Shown in pieces: positions 15,195-23,259 of a stretch of 39,626 nucleotides of DNA. A model generated the notes under the pieces. The model did not search any database. It was not told the DNA's origin and saw only the letters and a list, made by a program, of their open reading frames with translations. The stretch is taken from assembly GCA_023143145.1 (NCBI GenBank), contig JAGLID010000045.1, positions 1 to 39,626 on the forward strand, given 5' to 3'. This DNA comes from Minisyncoccota bacterium. Its GTDB lineage: Bacteria; Patescibacteriota; Minisyncoccia; JAHIHE01; JAGLIN01. Each line of letters opens with the position of its first letter. Within the stretch, counting starts at the first letter, position 1. Position numbers and translations under genes: made by a program.

Positions 15195-16388
15195 TTATTC
15201 ACTTCTCAACGCATCCACGGGGTCAAGACGGCTTGCTTTTAAAGCTGGATAAAATCCGAAAAATACTCCAACAACAACAGAAAAACAAAAACCTATAATT
15301 GGACCTGTCCATGAAAACGCCAATGCCATAACGTCTAATCTTGAAAGTATTGAAATAGCCAATGAGCCAATAATAATCCCGAGTAGTCCGCCAACCATTG
15401 AAAGTGTTACGGATTCCAGCAAAAATTGCCCCAAGATGTCTCCTTGCTTTCCTCCAATGGCTTTTGATATTCCTATTTCTTTTGTTCTCTCCGCGACCGT
15501 AACAAACATAACATTCATAATTCCAATGCCTGACACAAGTAAAACAATAGCTGCTACAGAAGTTAAAAGAAACGTCATAAGTTCGGCTGAATCTTGAGCT
15601 GCTCCAACCATAGCCCCGGCATCCATTATCTTAAAATCATCCTCTTGACTATCTTTCAGTCCATGTTCTTCTCTCAAAGCTAACACAAGTTCTTCTGACG
15701 CAATCTCAATATTTTCTACACCATCAGCTACTGTAAATATCATTACAGAAGCATTACTTCCTAAAATACTTTTTTCTGCTGTAGTATTTGGCAGATAAAT
15801 AGCATCATCTAAAGAGTTTTTACCCATACTTCTTCCAGTTTCTTCAACTATTCCAATGACTTCAATCATTTTACCATTTATTTTTATAGTTTGACCAATT
15901 ATTTTATCCTTTTCAAAAAATAGTGTTTCTACTATCTCGCTTCCAAGGACCGCGACTCTTTCATTGCCCTCCACATCTTCATTGGTTATCAATCTCCCTT
16001 CGCCAATATCTATACTAGACATTTCAAAATAATTACTCTCAATTCCCATTATATTGAAAGAACCACTTTCAGCTTCAAAAGAAACAGCCATACCACCTTG
16101 TATCACAGCCGTAGCTTTTGGAATATGAGGACAATTTTCTATAATAACTTTAGAGTCAGTGGTTTTCAGCTTAGAACTTTCAATTTTTCCTTTCACTGAC
16201 ATGACAATAATTGAATCGGCAGACAATCCTTGAAATTGTTCATCTACTGCTTTTTGCGCGCCTTGTCCAATTGCAAATACAGCAATAACAGTAGAAACCC
16301 CAATAATTATCCCAAGCATTGAAAGAAATGTCCTTGTTTTATTTGCAAGTAAAGATTCAAAAGACATTTTTATAATTTCTAATTTCAT
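15195..16388 (-). CDS. MacB/FtsX-type ABC transporter permease
   Basis: A 397-residue permease of the MacB/LolC fold. It has an N-terminal cytoplasmic helix and TM1 ('TRTFLSMLGIIIGVSTVIAV'), an extracytoplasmic MacB periplasmic-core domain (about residues 45-260), and a C-terminal FtsX domain with three TMs. Near the third TM from the end are 'NVMFVTVAERTKEIGISKAIGGKQGDI' and, at the C-terminus, 'GFYPALKASRLDPVDALRSE', both highly characteristic. These mechanotransmission exporters move lipids, peptides or small molecules without passing them through the membrane. The ATPase gene ends 1 bp upstream. It is the last gene of the operon. Confidence 0.92.
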   Translation of the reverse strand: MKLEIIKMSFESLLANKTRTFLSMLGIIIGVSTVIAVFAIGQGAQKAVDEQFQGLSADSIIVMSVKGKIESSKLKTTDSKVIIENCPHIPKATAVIQGGMAVSFEAESGSFNIMGIESNYFEMSSIDIGEGRLITNEDVEGNERVAVLGSEIVETLFFEKDKIIGQTIKINGKMIEVIGIVEETGRSMGKNSLDDAIYLPNTTAEKSILGSNASVMIFTVADGVENIEIASEELVLALREEHGLKDSQEDDFKIMDAGAMVGAAQDSAELMTFLLTSVAAIVLLVSGIGIMNVMFVTVAERTKEIGISKAIGGKQGDILGQFLLESVTLSMVGGLLGIIIGSLAISILSRLDVMALAFSWTGPIIGFCFSVVVGVFFGFYPALKASRLDPVDALRSE

Positions 16389-16389
16389 A

Positions 16390-17097
16390 TTAGTAATCTG
16401 AAGTTAATTTATAATTGTTGTCCACTACTTTTCCATCTCGCAGGTAAATTATTCTATCGGCATATTTTGCGACTTCTGAAGTATGAGTAACCATAATGAT
16501 TGTTTTATTTTTCTTTTTTAGACCAATAAATATTTTCATTATTTCAAGACCAGATTTAGAATCAAGTGCGCCAGTCGGTTCGTCTGCTAAAATTATATCA
16601 GGATTATTTATAAGAGACCTGCAAATAGAAACGCGTTGTTGTTGTCCGCCAGAAAGCTCCGTCGGTTTATGATTTGCTCTGTCCTCCATATTAACACTTT
16701 TCATAAGACCCATAGCTCTTTGCTCTCTGATATTTTTTGCTTCTCCTGAATATAGCGCTGGCAAAGCAATATTTTTTAATGCACTAAGTCGAGAAAACAA
16801 ATTAAACTGTTGAAATACAAAACCCATTTTTTTATTTCTAATATAAGCTAGTGTATAATCGTCTCTAACTTCTCCAATATTTTCTCCATTCAAAAAATAT
16901 TCTCCATCAGTTAAAGAATGGAGGCACCCTATAATATTTAATAAAGTTGTTTTCCCGCCACCAGATTCTCCCATTAACGCCACAAATTCTCCTTTTCTAA
17001 TATCAAGATTAATACCGTTTAGAACTGGCACTTCTTCGTCATTAGAAAGGTAATATGACTTATGAACATTTTTTAGTTGTATTAATAGTTCTTCCAT
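16390..17097 (-). CDS. MacB/LolD-type ABC transporter ATPase
   Basis: The nucleotide-binding subunit for the permease that follows. It shows Walker A 'GESGGGKTT', Q-loop 'FVFQQFNLFSRL', signature 'LSGGQQQRV', Walker B 'IILADEPTGALDS' and the H-loop 'MVTHTSE'. I start at the internal ATG (17097, MEELLIQLKNVHKSY), because family members begin there; the longer ORF adds 13 residues. Neither start has a good Shine-Dalgarno. Length (235 residues) fits stand-alone MacB/LolD ATPases. Confidence 0.93.
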   Translation of the reverse strand: MEELLIQLKNVHKSYYLSNDEEVPVLNGINLDIRKGEFVALMGESGGGKTTLLNIIGCLHSLTDGEYFLNGENIGEVRDDYTLAYIRNKKMGFVFQQFNLFSRLSALKNIALPALYSGEAKNIREQRAMGLMKSVNMEDRANHKPTELSGGQQQRVSICRSLINNPDIILADEPTGALDSKSGLEIMKIFIGLKKKNKTIIMVTHTSEVAKYADRIIYLRDGKVVDNNYKLTSDY

Positions 17098-17140
17098 AAC
17101 TTTTAATTTAATTGGAACTCTCTCACTTAATATCATTCTA

Positions 17141-19009
17141 TTAATATATTATTTTCTCACCAGCATCTAGACCTTTTATAATTTCTACATTCTTACCATC
17201 TGTAAATCCGGTTGTAACTGGCAACCACTCTTCGTTAATATTCAATACAGAAGGAACATCATTAATATTTCTAACCGCGCTAACCGGAACAACTAAAACA
17301 TTTTTAGCTTCAGCCGTTACAAAATCAACAAACACAGTCATACCTTCTCTTATTTGATTGTCTGCCTTGTTCATTATTACAATACGAACTAAATATGTAA
17401 CAATTCCTTGACTATTTGTTTTTGAAGTAAGTGAAATAAAACTAACTTCCCCATCAAGCATTAAGCTGTCCATTGCCTCAAAAGTAGCATAAACAGTTTG
17501 CCCGATTTTGATTTTGTTAATATCAGCTTCTTCAATATCCACTTCAATAAACAAAGTATCATTATTTATAATAACTGCTACCGGGTCAATATTTCCACTA
17601 TCTACTATAATATCACCTGTTTTATAATTAAGTCTTGCCACTTCACCATCAATCGGAGATACGATAGTTGCGTTTCCTAATTCATTTTGAGATTTTTCAA
17701 GATTTACAGAAGCGCTAGTTAATCTTGAGCGTGCAGAAGCTTTTTCCGCTTCAGTCAAAGGAGCTAATAGATTATTGTAATCTCGTTTAATTTGTTCAAC
17801 ACTTAATTTTTTACTTTCTACATTAGCTTCTGAGTTTTCAATGCTCCTCTTGGCATCAGCTTTAACATTGACCAAATCTCTTTTAGCATCTTCATAATCA
17901 ATAATATAATCATCAAGACGATCCCTCACATCATCTACTGCTTCAATTTTTGTGTTTATAGATGTAATTTTAGTATTAACGGTTGCTCTATTTGTGTTAA
18001 TTGTTGATATGAAACTGTCAAGTTCTGATTGTGAAAAATCAGATGAAGTAATTGTTGCTTCAAGCATTAAACTCATATAGTACAAATGCGTTTCAAATTT
18101 CTCCAAAGCAAAAACCGCTTGATTTGCCGCCTCGTCAATCTCACTATAAGAACTATTAAAATTTAATAACAGCACTAAAGAATCAAGTTTTTGTAACTCG
18201 TTCCGAGACACTAAATAGCTACTTTTTGCTTGATTTAAAAAAGACATATTTAACGCACCTAAAACATATTCAAAATCATCATTTATAGACTTATCGTCTA
18301 TTCCTACAATTTCATCTGATTCATTTAAGATATTATCTAAGCTTATATTAATTGATTTTATTGTATCCACTAAGCTTTCATAAGCATCACCTACATCTTC
18401 ACTACTAAGCTCATCTTGATTGTCGTCTAATTTCTCTTTAGCGTCATTTATTGCATCTTCAGCATTCTGGATACTTTCTTCAGCAGATTGCCTAGTTCCT
18501 TCCAAACTAATCTCAGCTTGATTTAATAATATTTCCGCTGAAGTAATTCTGTCTTTGGCATTAGCAATTTCCTCATCTGTAGCTCCATCCATTGTTTGAT
18601 TATACTCCGCTAAAACTGATAAATAATTTGAATATGCAGTACGAACATTCAACTCCAGTATTTCTGTTTTGACAGTAGCAATTTTATCACCCTTGCTGAT
18701 TTTATCACCCTCTTTAACAAATACTTCTTCTATCTCCAGATTATCACCGCCAACAGAGAAAGATAATTCAACTCCATCTTCTGCAATCACCTTACCGTCT
18801 GATTCAATAGAGATTTTCAAACTGTCTTTTTTCACTGTCCATTCTTTTTGAGAAACAGCTGTTTCTTTTGTATCTTTTTTGTCAAAATAAAAATAGGCAG
18901 AAATTAAAACTAAAAGAATACTACTTAAAATTATTATTTTCTTTTTAGTTATTTTAAATTTTCCACTATTGCCTCTAGATTTTTTACTTTCTTCTAATAT
19001 AGAACTCAT
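17141..19009 (-). CDS. HlyD/MacA-family adaptor with an extended coiled-coil region
   Basis: Membrane-fusion adaptor of a tripartite-like exporter. It has a short basic N-terminus, a TM anchor (about residues 24-42) and a first half-lipoyl motif ('VEEVFVKEGDKISKGDKIATVKTE'-like, about 90-115). A very long helical coiled region follows (about 120-440), then the second lipoyl half ('NATIVSPIDGEVARLNYKTGDII') and beta-barrel and membrane-proximal domains ending 'KGLDAGEKIIY'. At 622 residues it is much longer than MacA (about 370), all of the excess being in the coiled coil. The gene sits 27 bp after the Met/Gly-rich protein and directly before the ATPase. Confidence 0.88.
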   Translation of the reverse strand: MSSILEESKKSRGNSGKFKITKKKIIILSSILLVLISAYFYFDKKDTKETAVSQKEWTVKKDSLKISIESDGKVIAEDGVELSFSVGGDNLEIEEVFVKEGDKISKGDKIATVKTEILELNVRTAYSNYLSVLAEYNQTMDGATDEEIANAKDRITSAEILLNQAEISLEGTRQSAEESIQNAEDAINDAKEKLDDNQDELSSEDVGDAYESLVDTIKSINISLDNILNESDEIVGIDDKSINDDFEYVLGALNMSFLNQAKSSYLVSRNELQKLDSLVLLLNFNSSYSEIDEAANQAVFALEKFETHLYYMSLMLEATITSSDFSQSELDSFISTINTNRATVNTKITSINTKIEAVDDVRDRLDDYIIDYEDAKRDLVNVKADAKRSIENSEANVESKKLSVEQIKRDYNNLLAPLTEAEKASARSRLTSASVNLEKSQNELGNATIVSPIDGEVARLNYKTGDIIVDSGNIDPVAVIINNDTLFIEVDIEEADINKIKIGQTVYATFEAMDSLMLDGEVSFISLTSKTNSQGIVTYLVRIVIMNKADNQIREGMTVFVDFVTAEAKNVLVVPVSAVRNINDVPSVLNINEEWLPVTTGFTDGKNVEIIKGLDAGEKIIY

Positions 19010-19036
19010 ATAATGTTCAGTTAAAAGTTAAATAAG

Positions 19037-19606
19037 TTAATTAATTATCACAAAATTTGCAATATTCTTGTCCGTGATATCTTTATCGGTCCAAACTAAA
19101 AGCATTTTATCTTTGACAATATCATTTAGTGTAGCTTCAACCATTACTCCGTCTTCATTTTTGAGTATTTTTATTCCAACTGGAATAATAATTTTTTCTT
19201 CTCCTGTACTCATACTTTTCAACATTTCTAACCTTGCGTCAACATCATCATCAGTAGTATTTAATTGAGTACCTCCCATGCCCATGCCCATACCCATGCC
19301 ACCACCCGCACCTGATGATGGTCTTTTCTCTTTCTCATCATCTATATCTTCAACGCTTTCACTTTCTTCAAGTCCATTGTTTTCACCAGACATTTGTCTT
19401 TCAATCTCTAAAATCGTTACTTCATTACCAATAATAGTTTTTACAATCCCCGAGAGATTTGCCTTTTCTTCAGGCTTTTCAAATCCAGCAAATCTACTAT
19501 TCTCTGATGTTTGATTATTCTCATTTTGCTTATTACTATTTTGCCATAGATACCCTAATAAAACAGAAACGAATAACAGACTTATTATTGCTATAACTTT
19601 TTTCAT
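19037..19606 (-). CDS. Exported Met/Gly-rich protein of unknown function
   Basis: A 189-residue protein with an N-terminal signal or anchor (about residues 3-21), then a short beta-type domain 'ANLSGIVKTIIGNEVTILEI', an acidic stretch, and 'GAGGGMGMGMGMGGT' (about residues 100-114). The C-terminal 'TGEEKIIIPVGIKILKNEDG' and 'DKMLLVWTDKDI' resemble small OB/beta-barrel domains. No family is securely recognised. The tandem Gly-Met run could bind soft metal ions, but that is speculation. Its operon position directly before the adaptor suggests an accessory role in the export system. Confidence 0.7.
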   Translation of the reverse strand: MKKVIAIISLLFVSVLLGYLWQNSNKQNENNQTSENSRFAGFEKPEEKANLSGIVKTIIGNEVTILEIERQMSGENNGLEESESVEDIDDEKEKRPSSGAGGGMGMGMGMGGTQLNTTDDDVDARLEMLKSMSTGEEKIIIPVGIKILKNEDGVMVEATLNDIVKDKMLLVWTDKDITDKNIANFVIIN

Positions 19607-19646
19607 AATAGTTTTTTATTAAATTATTATTTTTTATACTCTGATT

Positions 19647-20201
19647 TTATATTTTAAACATTTTTTTAAAATATGCCCAGTGCCAGAAAGTATGAAATAT
19701 TGAAATTACAAACATCGCGATGCCGATTTCAACATGCCAAAATAAAGTGTTAAATGGCAAAGAAATTGTTATACCAAAATTAATTTCTATAATCAATAAA
19801 ATCCCCAACAAACCGGAAATTAAAAAAGTAATTAGCAGTAAAAAATTCCAGATCTTTCTGTGATTGATAATACTGATAATTTTTTTCTTAGATAAAATAT
19901 GAGTAATAAAATATATCAAAATTAAAAACAACGAAATTGGTATGAGATGATAATTTGTTTCAGATTGCTTATTATTTATTATTAAATCTTTATCTTCTAT
20001 TTGAGTATTTATTATTTCAGTATTCCTGTCTTCTGGTGCGGGCTGGGAATGGTCGCATATTTCATCGCCGTCTGTATCAATATATCTATTGCAATCTCCA
20101 GGATAAGGAGAATTAACCTCGCCATAAGGACAATTATCCCAAGCCAAAACCGTTGTTGGAATTGAAATTATCAAAAGTAAAGCAAAAATTATTTTTTTCA
20201 T
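19647..20201 (-). CDS. Exported CPYG/DGD-motif protein with a C-terminal three-helix membrane domain (DUF4405-like)
   Basis: A signal peptide (residues 1-20) is followed by the Cys-containing segment '[20 protein letters not shown]' and '[15 protein letters not shown]'. This pattern I associate with membrane iron-sulfur or haem proteins of anaerobes. After a linker come three membrane helices (about residues 85-103, 118-140 and 152-176) with His residues in 'INHRKIWN', 'FWHVEIG' and 'IFHTFWHW', positions resembling b-type haem ligands in DUF4405 proteins. A redox role is therefore plausible but inferred. Its start overlaps the upstream stop by 4 nt (ATGA), so translation is probably coupled. 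Confidence 0.65.
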   Translation of the reverse strand: MKKIIFALLLIISIPTTVLAWDNCPYGEVNSPYPGDCNRYIDTDGDEICDHSQPAPEDRNTEIINTQIEDKDLIINNKQSETNYHLIPISLFLILIYFITHILSKKKIISIINHRKIWNFLLLITFLISGLLGILLIIEINFGITISLPFNTLFWHVEIGIAMFVISIFHTFWHWAYFKKMFKI

Positions 20202-20617
20202 ATTGCATTTTGATTTTTTGTTTCTTCCGCGAGATCTTTAATTATCGCTGGAGAAAATTTATATTCCGCGTCTCTTATTTCTTCCAAAATTGTCTCAACA
20301 GTGTAATTCCCCTGCAAATCAAATTCAGCTATAATTTCTAACAAAAGAACATCCGCATTAATTTCCCAAAGATCAGCCACTTTTTGCACAGTCAAAGCTT
20401 TCATCGCGCTTCCTTCAATTTCCATAAAATGATCATGCTCATGTTCTTCGTCGTCTTCATGTTCTTCATGCTTTTCGTTCTCAGAAATAATCTCTTTTGC
20501 CGTATCCTCTTCAGATATATTTTTCTGCGTTGCCAGTTCTATCGTTGAACACTCAATAGTATATCCCACAATTACGCCTAAAACAATAGCAATTATTATT
20601 AAAATTATTTTTTTCAT
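20198..20617 (-). CDS. Exported His-rich protein with a helical C-terminal domain
   Basis: A 139-residue protein with an N-terminal membrane anchor or signal (residues 3-20), a single Cys after it, and an acidic/His-rich stretch '[15 protein letters not shown]' suited to binding metal ions. Then comes a compact helical domain, '[20 protein letters not shown]' and onward. The latter resembles the short helical domains attached to membrane iron-sulfur proteins, but I cannot name it. It overlaps the next gene by 4 nt, tying the two functionally. Metal sensing or delivery is a guess. Confidence 0.65.
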   Translation of the reverse strand: MKKIILIIIAIVLGVIVGYTIECSTIELATQKNISEEDTAKEIISENEKHEEHEDDEEHEHDHFMEIEGSAMKALTVQKVADLWEINADVLLLEIIAEFDLQGNYTVETILEEIRDAEYKFSPAIIKDLAEETKNQNAI

Positions 20618-20692
20618 ATAATATTTATATATTTTTTATACTGTAACCAAATAAAGAAGAGGTGCCTCTCCTTTTTCGGCTTTAGCTAATTA

Positions 20693-20923
20693 TTACAAAT
20701 TATCGCAACTACCATCACTATTAGCATTAATAAATTCCCCGCCTTTATTTTGTCCCTTGTTTTCAGCGCTCATTTTTCCACTTCGTTCTCCGTCAACGTT
20801 GTTCTGTCCTTTATATTTAGCTCCAACTTTTTCGCCATTACTAGTTCTCAGACCAAGTTCTTTTCTAATTGCGTCCGCACTGACAACATCTCTTGCTTGA
20901 CCTAAATTGTAAATAAATATCAT
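20693..20923 (-). CDS. Short DGxCD-motif protein, possibly truncated
   Basis: A 76-residue ORF whose C-terminus 'NKGGEFINANSDGSCDNL' resembles the '[11 protein letters not shown]' segment of the gene at 19647, suggesting a shared Asp/Gly/Cys motif. The N-terminal part 'LGQARDVVSADAIRKELGL' has no recognised relative. There is no signal peptide and no Shine-Dalgarno before the ATG, and the frame stays open for 13 codons upstream. It may therefore be the tail of a longer exported protein. It is the first gene of the operon, 75 bp before the His-rich gene; a small GC hairpin lies between. Confidence 0.45.
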   Translation of the reverse strand: MIFIYNLGQARDVVSADAIRKELGLRTSNGEKVGAKYKGQNNVDGERSGKMSAENKGQNKGGEFINANSDGSCDNL

Positions 20924-21242
20924 TTCATAATTTCGCCAAAATGTGTGCCAGATGTGCTTTTAAAAAGATGAGGAGTAGAATACTATGCTGAAGCTTTTTT
21001 AAAACGCAGATAACGCACAAACCAGATGAAATTTGAAAGGTTATTTATCTACAACGACTTAGTGCTTATATATATTATTACAAATGAAATTCAAATTTAT
21101 TTCATTATTTATTTTTCCACTTCGAAAAATAGCAAAAAACCCGCTTAATTAAAGCAAGTTCTATTTATTGCAAGGATTGGTTTGCAATCTAGCAGGAATG
21201 AGTCTGTAACTCGTTTCTTGTCAGGAACTTGTTTTGTAATTT
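20924..21242. other. Intergenic region inside the island
   Basis: About 320 bp between the two gene groups of the island. It contains the terminator at 21133-21159 and short repeats around TTGCAA (21168-21197), but no credible gene or known RNA. The sequence is AT-rich. A promoter for the exporter operon is expected here, but I see no convincing -35/-10 pair. Confidence 0.5.
21133..21159 (-). terminator. Intrinsic terminator downstream of the 21243 gene
   Basis: On the minus strand ACTTGCTT pairs with AAGCGGGT (two G-U pairs) around a 5-nt loop and is followed by TTTTTT. It separates the two unknown genes from the exporter operon. Confidence 0.65.
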
Positions 21243-21764
21243 TTATAAAATTCTATAAATACAACGAGTTCTTCCAACATACCAAACTTCTTTGAAATAA
21301 TTTTTACAGGAACTCCAGCCAATATCTTTAGTCGCATCTATTGGAAAATCTCCCATTTGATCATCAAAAAGTAAAAAAATATTATTCATTTCTTTCTCAT
21401 CTTTTCCTTGTTTTTTATACTTTTCTATTTTTGCATTAAGGGCTTTTAAGACCGGTCTCATATCATGTCGGTCTCGTATACTAAATGGTATAGATTCATT
21501 CCGTGTATTAAGTGGTGTAGATTCATAATATTTTTTCGATATTTGAGTTTGAAAACATCCGGTTTTTATATAATCTGCAACCGTAACTTGAATTTTTAGT
21601 TTCTTTCCATTTTTAAAATTAACAAAAACATCAACTACATCTTGTATTTCATTTGGTTTGATTTTAGCATCTTTTTCTCTTTCATTATTTTCCTGACAAT
21701 AATATGACAAAAAACGCTTTACGCAATTTTTTTCTTCTTTCTCTTGGATTTCGCTTCCCTTCAT
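21243..21764 (-). CDS. Hypothetical cytoplasmic protein
   Basis: A 173-residue protein with no signal or membrane segment. It has a charged N-terminus, a central beta-type stretch 'DVFVNFKNGKKLKIQVTVAD', a helical region with 'KALNAKIEKYKKQGKDEKE', then 'NNIFLLFDDQMGDFP'. The D...K-x-Q-V-T pattern faintly recalls nuclease-like folds, but this is not enough for a call. It starts 24 bp after the secreted-protein gene and ends before a terminator, so the two form one unit. Confidence 0.6.
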   Translation of the reverse strand: MKGSEIQEKEEKNCVKRFLSYYCQENNEREKDAKIKPNEIQDVVDVFVNFKNGKKLKIQVTVADYIKTGCFQTQISKKYYESTPLNTRNESIPFSIRDRHDMRPVLKALNAKIEKYKKQGKDEKEMNNIFLLFDDQMGDFPIDATKDIGWSSCKNYFKEVWYVGRTRCIYRIL

Positions 21765-21788
21765 AAATTTTTCTTATTTTTTTATTCA

Positions 21789-22985
21789 CTATTCCAATAT
21801 TATACCTGTTATATAAGATTCCCGATCAAAACTATTTATTTCATAGATAGAATCTGCATCAAAACCTAATTTTTTCAAAACGCTATTATTTTTTATCAGT
21901 CGTTTTTGCCCAAAATCTCCCTGCGGATATAATCTGTAGATTTTATCATCACCCACGGCACGAACTAATTCAGATGTTTTAAAAGAATTAAGTGTTGATT
22001 GACCTACATTCATCACATCTTCCCATTTTAAATGACCGTAGTTATTGAAAATAGAAGGATTTAGAATTAGTCGTTTGAATTTTTTTGAACCGACATATTT
22101 AACAATGTAAATATCATTATTATTTGCTGTTTTAATTAGAGCTCCTTCGGAAATTTCAATGATTATAGGGATGGCACTTTTAACATTAGAACTTGATTTT
22201 ACTACATCGGGATACCTTTCCTTAGTAATTTGAGCGAATGTCTTCTTGCGATTAGCAGGATCAAGTGTAAGAGATTTAATAACACTATAATCAGCAATCT
22301 CTTTATATTCAGGCATTTCATCTAGTGTTCTATAAAATTCTTTGCTGAACAAAATATTGATTCTGATCATTTTTTCAATAGATGCTTCTGTGCACACTTC
22401 TTTATCTATATCAAATTTACTACCAATTCCTCTTTTTTCTTCGCAATATTCATTCATTTTTATTTGAACATAAACATCTTGTCCGACATCTAATAAAAGT
22501 TTATCATCTTCACTTAGACTAGATTCAAATCTGTCTTTAATAATTTTATCTAGACATGATTGGTAATTTTCTTCAGCTATTTCAGAAAGATTGATACCAG
22601 ATCTGCAAGAGTCCAGCTCAATCTGATTGAGTGTTGAGCAATCATCACTGATTAAATTTCCCATACTTTTTCTAAAACTACAATTAGCTCTTATTTCATT
22701 TACATAATCTAATTTTCTCTGATAGTCTGATTCTTCTCTACAAATTAAAGGCAAGTCATCAACCAAAAAAGATGAACAAGAATTAAATTTACACTCTTCC
22801 GCATCTGTAAAATTAACCGAACTATTAACCCAGCCGTCATTACAAACAACTTTCCCATAAGAAGAAATGCTATTACAATTAACTCCGCCATAATAAGAAC
22901 AAGCGCCACTGGTTGCGTCAGCGGAAAGTGGAATTATAAATAACAAAGAAAATGCAAAGAAAATAAATTTATTTAGATATTTCAT
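21789..22985 (-). CDS. Secreted protein with a Cys-rich N-terminal part and a duplicated C-terminal unit
   Basis: A clear signal peptide (about residues 1-24) precedes a Cys-rich region (residues 29-200) suggestive of disulfides. The C-terminal roughly 120 residues hold two related units: 'GALIKTANNNDIYIVKYVGS' and 'LVRAVGDDKIYRLYPQGDFG', each followed by a K-R-L-I core and 'F...G' helices. Such paired units are common at the surface of CPR-type bacteria, where they may bind cell-wall or surface polymers (family impression, not proven). It is the first gene after tRNA-Lys, with a structured leader at 23024-23082. Confidence 0.7.
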   Translation of the reverse strand: MKYLNKFIFFAFSLLFIIPLSADATSGACSYYGGVNCNSISSYGKVVCNDGWVNSSVNFTDAEECKFNSCSSFLVDDLPLICREESDYQRKLDYVNEIRANCSFRKSMGNLISDDCSTLNQIELDSCRSGINLSEIAEENYQSCLDKIIKDRFESSLSEDDKLLLDVGQDVYVQIKMNEYCEEKRGIGSKFDIDKEVCTEASIEKMIRINILFSKEFYRTLDEMPEYKEIADYSVIKSLTLDPANRKKTFAQITKERYPDVVKSSSNVKSAIPIIIEISEGALIKTANNNDIYIVKYVGSKKFKRLILNPSIFNNYGHLKWEDVMNVGQSTLNSFKTSELVRAVGDDKIYRLYPQGDFGQKRLIKNNSVLKKLGFDADSIYEINSFDRESYITGIILE

Positions 22986-23023
22986 ATTTTTAATCCTAAT
23001 AATAAATAAAAACTTTACAAAAA

Positions 23024-23082
23024 AGGTCTCCCGTCGGTGATAAATCTTTCAAATTACCCAATACCCTTTCGTGCAAAGACCT
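23024..23082 (-). promoter_or_regulatory. Structured leader with a terminator-like end, candidate attenuator or riboswitch
   Basis: On the minus strand AGGTCT (23082-23077) pairs with AGACCT (23029-23024), enclosing 47 nt with further possible pairs. It is followed by TTTTTTG, 32 nt before the start of the secreted-protein gene. The loop contains CACGAAAGGG, GGGTAATTTG and ATCACCGACGGG, G+C-richer than the surroundings. I could not match it to a riboswitch class I know. Confidence 0.4.
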
Positions 23083-23116
23083 AGAGTATAAGTACTAATC
23101 AAAAGACTGCTTTTAT

Positions 23117-23146
23117 ATTCTAGTATTTTGACCATACTCCGAACAA
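23117..23146 (-). promoter_or_regulatory. Candidate promoter for the secreted-protein gene
   Basis: TTGTTC, an 18-bp spacer and TAGAAT on the minus strand would start a transcript near 23110, giving a leader of about 125 nt that contains the structured element. This is a weak -35 match and tentative. Confidence 0.3.
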
Positions 23147-23224
23147 AAAATTCTGAGGTCAGATTGCTAGATTGTCATTCATTTTCTACTAAAAGAATAT
23201 CATATCAAATAAAGAAGTCAGCGA

Positions 23225-23253
23225 CAAAAACACAGCTAAATTTGCTGTGTTTT
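23225..23253 (-). terminator. Terminator of tRNA-Lys
   Basis: AAAACACAGC pairs perfectly with GCTGTGTTTT around a 7-nt loop, ending in U residues, 7 nt after the tRNA. The same element occurs, diverged, at 15104-15135. Confidence 0.8.
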
Positions 23254-23259
23254 AATTTG

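Larger units (their letters stand above)
15163..23259. mobile_element. Putative 8.1-kb island integrated at tRNA-Lys(UUU)
   Basis: The region is bounded by the intact tRNA-Lys at 23260-23332 and by the degenerate tRNA 3' end plus terminator at 15104-15162, in the same orientation. All its genes are on the minus strand: a seven-gene exporter/redox-like operon plus two genes next to the tRNA. No integrase is visible, and the left scar is diverged, so the event is old or the integrase was lost. A decayed tandem tRNA is the alternative explanation. Confidence 0.6.

Noticed and set aside
15163-23259. Integrase, transposase or phage genes in the island
   Set aside because: Every ORF was read; none shows a tyrosine or serine recombinase or DDE motif. 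The 173-aa protein at 21243 is not integrase-like.
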